Assembly (NCBI RefSeq): GCF_902635505.1
Contig: NC_045429.1
Coordinates: forward strand, 429,935,669 to 429,999,668
Length of the DNA: 64,000 nt
Source of the DNA: Sarcophilus harrisii
Taxonomy: Eukaryota > Chordata > Mammalia > Dasyuromorphia > Dasyuridae
Reading direction: 5' to 3'
This document shows, piece by piece, positions 43,741 to 55,379 of this stretch. Made by a program: the position numbers and the translations under genes. A model generated the notes under the pieces. It did no database searches, had not been told where the DNA came from, and worked only from the letters and a program-made list of their open reading frames with translations. The first letter of the stretch is position 1. Every line of letters starts with the position of its first letter.

Positions 43741-43769
43741 CCAGCTTTGGATAGCCCACTTGGTTTCCA

Positions 43770-44095
43770 TTAAAAAAGTTCCTACTCTTATTTCTCAATA
43801 TGATCAAAGAAAAAAGTAATGTCTTGGAAAGAGTATCAGATATAAAATTATAGTACTTTATCCTTTCCTTGACCAAGTATTATTTTAGTCTCTCAATCTT
43901 AGCAACCCTGGCATTATTTTTTCTATTTCCCTTTTCTTTCTATCCTGTGTCCAAATTCAGCCTTTTTAGTTTCCAGGGATCATAAAAAATGGTGGGTGGG
44001 TAGGAAGGATGCCTTTATCCAGAAGTTCTCACCACAGTAAATAGAGCCATTCCTAAATTCCCATCTCCACCCCCAGCTGCTGGCCCTTCCATGAC
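43770..44095. other. No recognisable feature
   Basis: AT-rich sequence without repeat or coding evidence. Confidence 0.35.
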
Positions 44096-44099
44096 AGGG

Positions 44100-44480
44100 G
44101 ATAGATAGTTGGAGGAAGAGTCAGGAGATTCAGAGTTCAAATCTAACAGCAGACACTTTCTAGCTAATGGCAAGTCATTTAAACTTCAATTTCCTTATCC
44201 ATAAAATAGGGGATCTCTGGTGATGATTGTGAGAATAAGACAATAAACATCTGTAAAGTAAACATGCAAAGGTTTGCAAAACTTAAAATGCTATATTCTT
44301 AAAATGCTAATTATTCATATTGGACTTTTTGTCTTTATACGCATTATATCTGTTCACATTATTTCCTCTGATAAAACATAATCTCCTTGAGGTCAGGACA
44401 GGGAATTTTTGTCTTTTGTATTTCTAGTACCTGGGATATGACAAGTGCCTGATAAATGTCTCTTGATTTATTGAGAGGGT
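44100..44480 (+). mobile_element. MIR-type SINE, then L2 3' tail
   Basis: 44100-44310 is MIR ('ttcagagttcaaatctaaca', 'caatttccttatccataaaa'). 44330-44480 is L2 ('aatctccttgaggtcaggac', 'acaagtgcctgataaatgtc'). Confidence 0.7.
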
Positions 44481-44744
44481 TCCTTTACTTAAGTGTATTT
44501 CTTAATAGACAGTGGAGGAAAATATTTCGTGCGTGAATTAAATCATATTTTAAGTATAGCAGGAGACTGCGCTATTTAAAGGAACTTGTGGTAAATCCCT
44601 TCACAAAATGATATGTTTTCTATAGTGCAAATAACCACTTGCATAATTTATTGGTTTTGTATAATTGGACTATCATAGATCGGGTTTTTTGTTTGCTTGT
44701 ATGTTTTTTGGTGGGGGAGGAGAGAAATCAGGGCACAATTCAAT

Positions 44745-45220
44745 TATATTCTTTTTTCCATTTTAGAGATGGGGAAATCAAGACTCAGAGGTCTCAAGAC
44801 TTCTCAGTTCCTCTATTGACTTTTAAGTCACTGACCATGTGGTGACAGAGTCTTAGAGTGGCAGTAGTTAAGTACTCTTGAATCTAAGCTTCCCTAAACC
44901 TTTCCCACAGGTAAATAATCCCTTTTTCAGCATCCCTAACAGATAGCCACTCCCAATCTTTGCAAAGATTCCTAGCTCACTACCTCACAAAATGAGCAAA
45001 TACTTTCTGGGCAAGTGTAATTTTTTGTACAAACAGTTTTGTAGGAATCAGAAGGGACCTTAGAAATCATCTAGCCCCCCACCTTTCCTTTTATAAATGG
45101 AGAAACTGAGGGAAATGATCTGCTCAAGATCATGCAGTTAGTAGGTGGCAAAACTCACATTTGAAGTCAGATTATAAAATCAGTGTTGTCATTGCATTGC
45201 TGCCTTAGTAGATGGTACCT
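44745..45220 (-). mobile_element. Antisense MIR fragments
   Basis: 44755-44850 ('ttttagagatggggaaatca') and 45040-45215 ('taaatggagaaactgaggga', 'atgcagttagtaggtggcaa'). Confidence 0.6.
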
Positions 45221-45689
45221 TCCTTTTTAAAATTGAAACCAGCTTCTCTGTAATTTTCACTGGGACACACTCCTTTTGGGAAAGAGTTGTAGTCAGTAGG
45301 CTGGCTTGCCCATGTTACCCTGGCCCATGCATTTGAGTCTGGTGGTTTCCCAAATAGGAAACAGACAGCATGCTTTTTCTTCTGTTACTGATTTTTCTCT
45401 TAATCAGGACTTTGCAGCCCCTCCCTCTGTGACTGGCTACTTTTTTATGGTCTTGGCTCATCATTTAAAAACTCCTTTCTCCAAGAACACTTTATTATTT
45501 TTTTTTCTGGGGGATATTACCCCAATTTTCCCCAGAAAGTCTGTTCCAAACAGCTTGCCATGAATCCCCCAAGACTTGGAGTCCATTGATTTCTGCATCA
45601 GACTCTGCTGCATCTTTCTTGACTCTTCCCCCCTTCCAGTGCCTTTCTCTGCCTCTCATAGTTGAACGATCAAGAGGGTTTTTTTTTAA

Positions 45690-46100
45690 TCTCCTCTGGC
45701 AGCAACAGGGGCCTAGTCCACACTGCCAAGAGACAAGTTAGAACCTGGACAGAGGGTGATACTTAGGCCGTCTAGCTTGAAGAGGCAGGGAGCTGGTGGC
45801 TGAGCTAAGGCTGTATCCACCAAGGATGCTCAGGAGGAAACCAACTCTCCTGGGGTTATTTGATGGATCAGCTGCATAATTGCAGCTTAATCCTCACTGC
45901 AAAGCCTTTCTTTGGAACTCGGCAGCCTTCCTAGCCCAGAGAAAATGGTGGTACAAGGAGTGGCTGCTACATCCCCAACCTGAATTTATGGGGCTGTCCT
46001 TGAATATGAAATCGCTGCCAGAGATATATCTCCCAGGCTATCTGCAGGGAGTGGGTATAGCTGATTAATCTGGGCAGCGCCTGAAACAACTCTGCCCAGA
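45690..46100. other. Candidate conserved non-coding element with hairpin
   Basis: Repeat-free. At 45870-45887 a perfect inverted repeat AGCTGCA-TAAT-TGCAGCT holds an ATTA/TAAT homeodomain core. An OTX-like TAATCC follows at 45888-45893. No gene recognised. Confidence 0.35.
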
Positions 46101-46104
46101 AAGC

Positions 46105-47200
46105 AGACCCAGAGATCTATTGCCTTCTTTCTACCCGGGAAATTCTTCTAGCCTGCCTCCAATCTCTGGCCAGTGTCAACCACTTAGTGTAGAAAGAGGC
46201 GCCATGACCCATTCAGGCCATGGGCAGTAATAACACTTGGCATTTATTGAGTACCATCCTCCTGAAATTCTCTCTCCAAAGGGCTTTGTTTAAGCTGATC
46301 TCATTGAGGGTAAGGGACAGCAGTGGGTTGGGGGAGGCAGGGAAAGATGGAGATCGGCTTGCTCCTTCAACCATGGCTACCATTCAGTCCTAGAGCCTGC
46401 AGTCACTCTGAATTCTTTGCTGAAAACTTAGGTCTTCTGGTCTCTCTTGTGTCTCTGAAGGCAAATACAAGCATCAGGGAGCAGACATCAGATAGAGCTG
46501 TGGGTTTGCCCAAGACGGTTTTATTTGCTAGAAAGCTGACTTTCAGGGTCCTAACCTTGGCTGATCTGGACCATTTGCCCTTGTCACTTCCCATTGTGAT
46601 CTGTTAACCTCCATATCCCCTCAGCCCTCCCCAGGCCTGTTTGTTATAGTGGGCACAGGAGGGAAGAATGGAATTTTTATGACGTTGTATTGCTGGGAGT
46701 GACACTAAAGTCTCTGGGTGATTTATCTCTCCCAAGGGGCTTTCCCTTCCCAATCTGAGTCTGTCTCCTTCTTGCTTGATACACTAGCCTAGCCTGAGAC
46801 TTACTGTAAAGGCACTTTGAGCGTGGAAGCCCTAGGGAGCGTGAGGGAGGGAGAAAGTGTGAGAGAGATTTATGTCCAGAGCCGAATCAGAGACTTCAAT
46901 GGCACTATTATTTGGGAAGCTGTACCTGTCAGCTGATGATGACCAGGCAGATAGAGACAGAGCAGATGCAGCTAGCTAGCTCACAGTTAAGGGAGATAAT
47001 TGGGCCTCTGGGTAGATCACTCTTGGTCCGGCTGTCATCACAGCTACATACTCATCTCTTTTTGAATGGAAAGCCAAATCTTCATTTGATTCCCACCCCC
47101 AGCTCTCCTCCCCAACCCAGACAGTTTTTCTATCAGGGCGGCCAGAGCCAATTAGGTCCCAGGATAGTCTGAGATTATAGACAGGAAGGAGTTCTGGGTA
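46105..47200. other. Unique sequence, no gene recognised
   Basis: About 1.1 kb nearly free of repeats. Open frames of 60-94 codons on both strands have no family motif. 46920-47010 includes a GCTAGCTAGCT palindrome-like run. Confidence 0.3.
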
Positions 47201-47234
47201 GGTGAAAAGGATTCAGTGACCTTTTCCATCCTTC

Positions 47235-47335
47235 CAGGAATAATGACTTTTGTGCTAATTCACTGTGTGACCTTGGATAAATAACTTCTCCTTCCATATT
47301 TCAGTTCTCTCATCTGTGAAATGAAAGATTTAAAC
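47235..47335 (+). mobile_element. MIR fragment
   Basis: Has 'cactgtgtgaccttggataa' and 'ttctctcatctgtgaaatga'. Confidence 0.65.
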
Positions 47336-47337
47336 CA

Positions 47338-47575
47338 GATCAGAGGTTCTTGAAGTGCTATAGATTTCATGAGGGGGAGGGGTGTGAATGGGGATGGGAA
47401 AATTGCTTCTTCATTTTCACTAATCTTTGGCTTCCCTTGTAAACTTATTTATTTTAAAGGTATTTAAAGACATTATTCTGAGAAGGGGCCCACAGACTTT
47501 ATGAGATTGACTCCCGAAGGGATCCATGCCGTAAACAAACAAACAAAACCCCAGACTCTGGGCTAGCAGTCTCTA
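47338..47575 (+). mobile_element. hAT-like DNA transposon remnant
   Basis: Starts 'gatcagaggttcttgaagtg'. Its inner part 'aggtatttaaagacattatt' and 'ctgagaaggggcccacagac' is shared with the next element. Confidence 0.5.
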
Positions 47576-47984
47576 AGGGCTCTTTCAATTTTAGATCCTA
47601 TGAACTATGAACATCAAATCTGCTTCAATGAGAAACAGCTCAGATGGAGAGAGGGCTTTAGAAGCACGGGCTGGAATTCATGATCTACCCTCAGATTCAG
47701 AACAACAGCCATTCCCAGGGTCCTTCTCACCTTGTCCCAGTCTACTCCCAGCCAGAAAAATGGCCTCATGAGAATCTCCTCCTGGGACATGATATGTACA
47801 CCCAGCTTATCCCAACAGAGGGAGCTATTGGACAGACTTTCTAGGTCCACCCACCCCAACTTAAGAACCCTGTTTCCACTGGGATGTAGACCTTAAATAC
47901 TTAAATTAAATCCTTATTTATTCATTTTCTATGTTTTAACTGTTCTTTTAATATTATGACTTCAGTTTCCTTAGATGTAAATGA

Positions 47985-48205
47985 CAGGGTTAGGTGGAAT
48001 CAGGAGTTAATTTGGAATATGTGGATAGTTAAAACAGTTTCACAATTGTATTTCAATATAATTGGTTTCATTTGTAACTGGATGTATTTAATTTTAAGCA
48101 TTTAAAAACTTTATTCAGAAAAGGGGTCTACGAGCTTCACTAGATACTGTCTCAGGAGTCCATGTCACAGAGACATTAAGAACTATTGAACTAGATAAAT
48201 GGAAA
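47985..48205 (+). mobile_element. hAT-like DNA transposon remnant, second copy
   Basis: Has 'tgtatttcaatataattggt', 'catttaaaaactttattcag' and 'aggagtccatgtcacagaga', ending 'taagaactattg'. Parallel to 47400-47550. Confidence 0.5.
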
Positions 48206-48209
48206 GTGC

Positions 48210-48360
48210 TCTGGGTCCTGTAGAGGGCTGGCCTTGGAATCAGAAAGAATTGAACTCGGGCCCTTCCACTAACACTCACTGTATGTGGAACCCTGGCCAA
48301 GACACTTCACTTCTAAATGTTCCAAATGTGGGTCTGCATCTGTGAAAGGAGGAAATCCCC
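48210..48360 (+). mobile_element. MIR-type SINE
   Basis: Has 'ggccttggaatcagaaagaa' and 'ttgaactcgggcccttccac'. Confidence 0.6.
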
Positions 48361-48539
48361 ACATCAGGTATTTTCATTGAGATAAATTCTCTTTTCTGGA
48401 CTATACCCTCCAAAAAATTCTTGGCACAGACTATCTCAGAACACTGTCTTAAGCAAAGTGTTCTATAGTCCTACTTAAATGTGTTTAAAGACTTACTTTC
48501 CAGGCTTATTATATATTTTTAAAGAGGTTATATTTCTTT

Positions 48540-49235
48540 TAAAAATTAAATAAAATTTATTTTTGTTGCATTTTAAGGCGTGAACTGTCTGCCTCCCTCT
48601 CCTTGCCTATACCACACTAGAGGAGGCCAGAATTTGACACAGATTATCTATCTATCTATCTATCCATCCATCTATCTCTCAAATAGTGGTTTTACATAGA
48701 TAGATAAGTAGACAGATAGATAGATAGATAGACAGACGTTCAGATAGATGTAAAACCATGCTAAGTATACTTCTATTTATCAATTCTTTCTCTGGAAATG
48801 AATAGCATCATCCTACATAAGTTCTTTGTAGTTGATTCCAGTATTTATAATTCTCAGAGTCACAGTCATTTTTTGAATAACATTGCTATATGTACCATTC
48901 TCCTAATTCTTCTCATTTCATTCTTCATTATTTCATGAAAGTATTCCCATGTTTTTCTAAAAACCAATCTGCTCATCATTTCCTTTAACACAGTACTATT
49001 CCATCACAAAATATACCTCACCTCATTCTCCAATTGATGGTTAGCCCCTCAGTTTGTAATTCTTTGCCACCACAAAGAGAACTGCCATGAATATTTTAGA
49101 ACATAGATGTTCTTCTTCTTTTCCCTTAATCACCTTGGGAATAGCCTTAATATTGATATTGCTGGTTCAAAGAGTATATACAGTTTTATAACTCTTTGGA
49201 CATAATTCCAGATTATTCTCTAGAATGGTTGTTTA
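48540..49235 (-). mobile_element. L1 3' end, antisense, with a tetranucleotide array inside
   Basis: Antisense order: 'attaaataaaatttattttt', then 'caccctcattctccaattga'-like text (49020-49060), 'aagagaactgccatgaatat' and 'attgctggttcaaagagtat'. The TATC/GATA array at 48643-48745 lies within it. Confidence 0.7.
48643..48758. repeat. Inverted TATC / GATA array with flanking inverted arms
   Basis: TATC units at 48645-48680 are followed by GATA units at 48698-48745. A perfect 11-bp inverted repeat, TGGTTTTACAT at 48687-48697 and ATGTAAAACCA at 48748-48758, encloses the GATA part. Confidence 0.95.
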
Positions 49236-49239
49236 TTAT

Positions 49240-49475
49240 ACCTTATTCATCTTCATACATTCTTCCATCCTATCAAACAGGTCTTTTTGCTGCTCTTTAC
49301 ACATAACAATCCATGTCCCATTTATGAGTGTGGCCCATAGCTCCAGAACTCCAGCCTCTTAGAATTTCTAGTTTCCTTCAAGGTGAAATGCTACCTCCTC
49401 CAAGAAGTTTTTTCTGATTCTCATATTGCTAGTACTTCTCACCCAAAACTACTTTGTATTTTCCTGGTATATAAT
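49240..49475 (+). mobile_element. L2 LINE 3' region
   Basis: Has 'gtttccttcaaggtgaaatg' and 'cctccaagaagttttttctg', the L2 text also at 52650 and 63430. A TA/CA-rich stretch follows at 49475-49545. Confidence 0.65.
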
Positions 49476-49584
49476 ATACACACATATACATATGGATGTA
49501 TATACATATACATACACACATCTGTGTGTGTATATAAAATACGTATACAAATTGTCTACCTTCTTAAAGTTTCTTTAAGGAAGA

Positions 49585-49840
49585 GGCTGTTTCACATTTA
49601 TATAGATATTATACTAAGTGTTTTACAAATATTATCTCTTGATTCTCAAAAAAAAAAACCATGGAAGTTTAATGCTATTATTATCCCCATTTTACAGTTG
49701 AGTGAACTGAGATAGACAGAGGTCAAATGTTTTGTCCAAGGTGACCCTTATAGCTGGTAAGTGCCTGATATGCATTGGGTCAGGTCTTCCTGACTCCAGG
49801 CCAAGCATTCTACCCTCAGAGTCACCTTAAGCCCCCTAGT
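49585..49840 (-). mobile_element. MIR/THER-type SINE, antisense
   Basis: Has 'attatccccattttacagtt', 'tgttttgtccaaggtgaccc' and 'caggtcttcctgactccagg'. Confidence 0.8.
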
Positions 49841-49844
49841 TCTA

Positions 49845-50640
49845 GCTTTGGTGTTCAGTGGAAAGGTAAGATGTCCCTGACATTGGGTATCACTCCAAAT
49901 CTGATTCAGACTCTTATTTCCTACTTTTTCTAAGGCAAGTCTAGGGAAGTAGGTGTGGCTACTGAGAATAACTTGTTCTAGGACTAGATTTCCTGATACA
50001 GCCTGAAGGGTTTACGGTTTACAGACTGATAGGAGCAAGAGAAAAAAGAAAGGCACAAAAAAGGAAAGGCACACACACACACAAAAGGGTGTAATTCAGA
50101 CATAGCTTTTATTATTAATACTCATAATTTGGAGACCAATGGACATGGCAGAATCCTAGGACCTAGACTTAAGCACTGACAGGCTAGAGAGCCTCTGCTA
50201 TACATCTTGCTTTAGCCAGATCAGATATTTGTGGGAGATATCAATGATTCACCAGACCGAGGATGGAGTGTATTGGCTTGCCTTTGGGACTTCTAGATTA
50301 TTTAAGGTGACTTGGTATTCTAGGAGTGAGCAAGTGATGGATCTGCCAACTAGGGGTGCTTACCTAATGGTGAAGTTCATCCCCAATCCCATGAGATTGA
50401 TGCAGGTTACAGTTTTGTTATTTTTTTTCTTAATAAGAAATTTTCCCTTGAATGGATGATAGGGGTTGGAGGCAGGGAGATTAGGAATGGTTTGCACAGC
50501 TTGGTTTGCCCATATCAATGCTGGATCATCAGGATTTCAAAGACTGTTGATGGGCTTTCAAAGTATTATTTTTAGGTTTTTGTTTAATATGAACTTTATG
50601 AACATTTCTATGTAAAATGAATAACAAAAGAAGATTGCAT
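49845..50640. other. No recognisable feature
   Basis: Unique-looking. 50090-50420 is well mixed in composition and could hold a regulatory element. No coding motif. Confidence 0.3.
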
Positions 50641-50659
50641 ATGAAATTGTGAATCTTTA

Positions 50660-50905
50660 ACATAGTTGTTGTTGAGCCATTTTTCATGGTTCCATTTGGG
50701 ATTTTCTTGGTAGATATTGGAGTGGTTTGCATTTCCTTCTCCAGCTCATTTTACAAATGAGGAAACTGAGGCAAACTGAGTTAAGTGAGTTGTCCAGGGA
50801 GACCTCCAGCTAGCAAGTGTCTAAGGCCAGATTTGAACTCATGAAGATGAGTCTTCCTATCTGTAGGCCTGGTGCTCTATCCAGTGTGTCATCTCACTGC
50901 CCAAA
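50660..50905 (-). mobile_element. Long-form marsupial SINE, antisense
   Basis: Runs from 'tagttgttgttgagccattt' through 'tttacaaatgaggaaactga' to 'ccagtgtgtcatctcactgc'. Confidence 0.9.
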
Positions 50906-50924
50906 TCCTGTACATTCAGCATTT

Positions 50925-51990
50925 TTTTTTATTAAAGCTTTTTATTTTTCAAAATATATCCATAGATAATTCTGCAGCATTTGCTTTTGCAAAACCTTGT
51001 GTTCCAGTTTTCCCCCCCTTCTCCCACCCCAATCCTAGATGACAGGTAGTCCAATTATATGTTAAACATGGTAGAAATATATGCCGAATCCAGCATATGC
51101 ATACATATTTATACTATTATCTTGCTGTACAAGAAAAATCAAATCAAACCAGAAAAGAAAATGATGAAGAAAATAAAATTCAAGCAAATAACAACAGAGT
51201 GAGAATGCTATGTTGTGAACCACATTCAGTTCCCAGAGTCCTGCCTCTGGGTGTAGTAGCTCTTTTGATCACAAATACATTTTTTTAAGGATTGAATTGA
51301 ACTATAGTTCTATAGTATTATAACTGCCCTATTTGTCTCTATCCCCCTTTTGTATCTTCTATTGCTCTCTTTTGTGTATTTTATAAATATTTCACTGACC
51401 TTCCTTTTTTTTTTTCTCATTACTCTCCCTTCCCCAGTTTTCCCCACTGGCTATCTCTCTTATAACAATTAAGCATTGTCAAACAAAACTAAGGAACATA
51501 TTGGGTTTTGTCTGGAAATGTAAACTTCATTCTGTACAGCTAGCCATTACCTCTCTACGAATGAATGGGAAGCTTGTTTCATCCTCAGTCATTTGTCTTT
51601 TTGCTTGATTGCTTCATTGATCAGTTTTAAAGTCTTTCAAATTTATTTTCCTTTGCAATAATATTTCATTTCATAAAATATTCTCCTGGTTCTGCTCCTT
51701 TCACTTTGTATCAACTCATGAGTCTTCCTGGGTTTCTTTCATTCTGTGATCCAATTTTATATTCCATTCAGCTCTTCACCAATTAATGAGCCTTTCTTAA
51801 TTTCCTGTTCTTTGTTACAAAAAAAGTCCTGCCCTAAATGGCCCTAGATAGTTGGTATCTTGTCTTTTTTCTTTGACCCCCTTCAGCATATATACACCTC
51901 CTCGTGGCATTCCTACATCAAATATTATGCACAATGAAGTGATATTTCCTTTTATGAAAATACTGGACCAATTCTTTCATGGAATTTAGT
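50925..51990 (-). mobile_element. L1 3' end, ~1.06 kb, 5'-truncated, antisense
   Basis: The A-tail is the T-run at 50932-50940. It is followed by 'attaaagctttttatttttc', 'gcaaaaccttgtgttccagt', 'atcttgctgtacaagaaaaa' and 'ctcctggttctgctcctttc'. This is the complement of the same L1 3' end seen sense at 42600-42938. Confidence 0.8.
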
Positions 51991-52340
51991 GGTAGAAGGG
52001 ACTATAGAGGCCATCTACAATAATACCTATGCTTTAAAAGCTCAGGAAATTAGATTCAGGGAAAGGAAACACTTTGCCCAGATCACATATGAAATGAGAT
52101 TTAATTCAATTCAATGAGTAGTTATTAAGAGCCCACTATATGACCCTGGCACATTGCATGACCCTGGGCAAGGAATTTAACCTCCTAATGCAAACTAATA
52201 TAGACATCTTTCTGTTGGGGGAAGGGAGAAGAAATCCTTAGGTACTAAATGGTTTGATTGAGATTTGAACCCTAGTCCTCTGAATTTAATTCCAATCTAC
52301 TTTCCAGTCCCCCTAGGGATGGCTCTGGGCCCCATAACTC
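51990..52340 (-). mobile_element. MIR-like fragments, antisense
   Basis: Has 'agggactatagaggccatct', 'aaagctcaggaaattagatt' and 'gagatttgaaccctagtcct'. Confidence 0.45.
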
Positions 52341-52489
52341 TTTACAAATTGTGTTGGGAGGAACTGCTGTCTAAAAAAGGATTCCTCCTGCCAAGTTTCT
52401 CTAGCTGTCATGAATTGGTCAGTAAGAGATCCTGATTAGAAAGAGTAGAAACTGTGGAGAGTCAAGAAGCTTGTGACTATCCTATTATG

Positions 52490-52868
52490 TTTTTTCTTAC
52501 TGTACAACTCAGTGACACTGCTGTTCCTTACAAAGAATACTCCAGTTCCGGACTCTGGGCATTTTCTCTGGGCCATTCCTCATACCTGGAATACTCTCTT
52601 TCCTGACTTCTGCCTCTGGAGTCCTTACTTCCTTCAAATTTCCCAGTTAAAACTTTACCTCTGCAAGAAGCTTTTCCTGAAGTTCCTTAATGCCCTTGTT
52701 GATTGTTTCCAGTTCTTGTTTGTATATAGTTGTTTTCATGTTATTTCCCCACTTTGACTGTGAGCTTCTCAAGAACAAGCCTTTTGACTTTTTTTGTATC
52801 TCCCATATTTAATGAAGTGCCTGGCACATAGTAGGCACTTTATAAATATTTGTTGACAGACTATATTC
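52490..52868 (+). mobile_element. L2 LINE 3' end
   Basis: Has 'cactgctgttccttacaaag'-type text, 'ggactctgggcattttctct', 'gaagtgcctggcacatagta' and 'ggcactttataaatatttgt'. Confidence 0.85.
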
Positions 52869-52869
52869 T

Positions 52870-53280
52870 TCTCAAGTGTCAAAAATGGTGTAGTCAAACC
52901 ATGCAAATGAACATTGGAGGGAAATCTCATAGCACCACAGTTTTGGGTGGAAGAGAAACCATCCACTCAATGGACGCCAAGTACTCTGAATTATTTCCTG
53001 GCATGAATGCCAAGGAGACCTCTGGGATTTTCTGGGCAAATTTTCTAGGCAGAGGCAAATAATTCCCCCTGAGGAAGAGCTGAGGCCCCACGACTCTGAA
53101 ATCATGGAAGCTTTTTTTATTCTGAATCCCCAGAAGAGGTGTTGGGATGCTGGCAAAGTGCCTCTCGAGCTTGCCTCTGGTGACAAAATGGTCTGTGTAT
53201 TGGAGGCTCTTTGGAGTAAGAAAGGAGGGAGGGATAGAGATGTAGAAGAGTTTTGTAGAAAAGCCATCAAATCTTAGCAT
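52870..53280. other. Unique sequence, no gene recognised
   Basis: Overlapping frames of up to 132 codons on the minus strand have no motif I know and no repeat assignment. Composition is balanced, so this is one of the few places where a comparison for an exon would be informative. Confidence 0.25.
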
Positions 53281-53284
53281 TCAT

Positions 53285-54480
53285 TGAAAAAGATGGACCT
53301 TCAGAGGTCACTTAATGCAACCTCTTAACTAATGCTGACACTTCTCTATAGCATCTCTTATAGGGAATCATCCAGATACTCCTTGGAGGCTACATGCTGA
53401 TGTTAGGGAAAGGGTGTTAGATTCACAGTCAGAGGACTTCTGTTTTTGCAACAGCTTCACTTAAAGATGTCTTTTCCCATCTCTACCTTTCTAAGGAGTT
53501 CAACAAAACTAACCAACATATCAACCAAGACTCATAGTGTATGCTATATTCTAACCCATAGTCCTTTGCCTTTTCAAGAAAAAGGGGAAATACACACATA
53601 TTAAAAGAAACATTTTGAATTTCACCAACTCACATACAACCATTTCCAGAAACAAACAAAACAAAAAAGATGAATTAGATGTGACACTTCAAATCTCTAT
53701 TATGTAGCTCTATATATGTATGTATATATATATGTATACATCTTCCCCCCTTTTCCTCCCCCTCCCTTTCTTTTTATCCATCAAATTCTACATAATAGAT
53801 ACTAGTGTGTGTATGTATGTATGTTTATGTACATTCCATTATTCCAGACTGTCACTTTCTTTGTGTTTACACACATGTGTGTGAATATATGTATTTCAAC
53901 ATATATTCAAAACTACCCTACCTGTCTCAGTTTCCATGTGCATTTTTTTTTAATACCTGAAAATATTACTTTCCATGACATTTATTTTGTAGCAAATCAA
54001 ATCAAATGTTAAGGTGCGGACTCAAGTCTTCAGGGGACAGACAGAACCCCCAGGGAGAGGAAGGGAATGATTTGCACATTTGCACATTTGTCTCAGCTCT
54101 GCGATATGCATGTGCTGTGTCCTGAGCCTTAGTTGTCTTATGGGTGAGATGGGACTCATAACATTTAGCTGGCCTGGTTAGTACCAGATGCTAGTCTGGG
54201 ACGAGATGCCTGAACTCCAGCTTGGGCATCAGGTGGAAACATAAGGTGTCCCTGCTGTTGGATCATGAGTGTCACTTCTTACATTCTATAAAACAGGACT
54301 TTGGAAGAAGTGGAGGCTACCAAGAAGATCTGGTCAAGTTATAGGCAGCAGGTGATGGTGTAAGGCAAGATTTCTGACCCAGGCTGGGTTTGGTGACAAG
54401 TAGGAGCAGAATAATAAAAAAAGCACAGAGAGCAGGGAGCAGGATTGTAAATAAAGAATTTATTAGAAATACTCACAGTT
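53285..54480. other. AT-rich, mostly unassigned
   Basis: 53500-53700 and 53940-54010 may be decayed LINE. 53700-53830 has TATG/GTAT-type simple repeats. 54030-54480 is unique. Confidence 0.3.
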
Positions 54481-54489
54481 TGAGTTCTC

Positions 54490-55085
54490 ATTGAGTCTTG
54501 GGCTTTTCCTTTTCTTCTTGTTCATTAGACTTGCATTATTCTCTTCCTTCCTTATTTTCTTTGCTCCCTTTCTTTACCATCTTTGTTTTCTTCATTCTTC
54601 TTCATCTTTGTTTTCCTGTCTTTTATCTTTTGTTTTCTTCTCATTGATTTCTTTGTCTTCATACTTTCCTTCATTCTTATTCCTCTTTCATCTTTTTCCC
54701 CTTCTTTCCTTTTTTATCATTGTCTTTATCATCAGATTTCTTCATCTTCAATATCATCATCATATGCTCCTCCTTTTTTCTTTTTCTTCATCTTCCTCTT
54801 TTTTCTCTTCTTCCTTCCCTCCCTCTCTCCTTCCCTCCCTCTTTCCCTCCCTCCTTCACTCCCTCCTTTCCTTCCTTTCTTCCTTCCTTCCTTCCTTCCT
54901 CTCCCTCTCTTCCTTCCTTCCTTCCCTCCCTCTCTTCTTTCCTCCCTTCCTTCCTCCCTCCCTCCCTTCCTCCCTCCCTCCCTCCCTCTCTTCCTTCCTC
55001 TCTTCCTTCCTTCCTTCCTTCCTTCCTTCCTTCCTTCCTTCCTTCCTTCCTTCCTTCCTTCCTTCCTTCCTTCTTTCCTTCTTTC
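54490..55085 (+). repeat. Polypyrimidine tract, ~595 bp, ending in (CCTT)n
   Basis: Degenerate TTC/CTT text gives way to CCCT and CCTT units, with an almost perfect CCTT run at 55006-55070. The Ser/Leu/Pro/Phe frames of up to 202 codons are its translation. Confidence 0.95.
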
Positions 55086-55102
55086 CTAAACCCTGCTAAG
55101 GA

Positions 55103-55250
55103 GAGAAACAGCAGCGATTATGTTTTGCCACATTTCTCTGTTCAAAGACAGAATCACAAGAGCACAGGCAGATGTTCTTTGTCACCATTAGAAAGGAGTG
55201 GGCAAGGTGTGGAGACATGAAAAACAGGAGCTCAGGTGGCTTCCTTCAGA
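55103..55250. repeat. 148-bp unit, copy B
   Basis: Matches 38456-38603 with 6 differences and no gap. It follows a CCTT array, as copy A does. Confidence 0.95.
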
Positions 55251-55379
55251 ATTTTTGTCCCTTTTCCCTCTTCGTAGACAGTCCCTCCCTTGTCCCTCTC
55301 TGATACCCTCTTGGGGGTGCTTCTAGCTTCTATTCAATAATTATAACAACAAAGGTGATGATGATGGTGATGATGATAA

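Noticed and set aside
52872-53280. 132- and 117-codon frames, minus strand, balanced composition
   Set aside because: Two overlapping frames of similar length, no motif, no splice or promoter context; kept only as unassigned sequence.
54491-55220. Open frames of up to 202 codons with PSFL repeats
   Set aside because: Direct translation of the CCTT array; no start context, conservation or non-repetitive domain.
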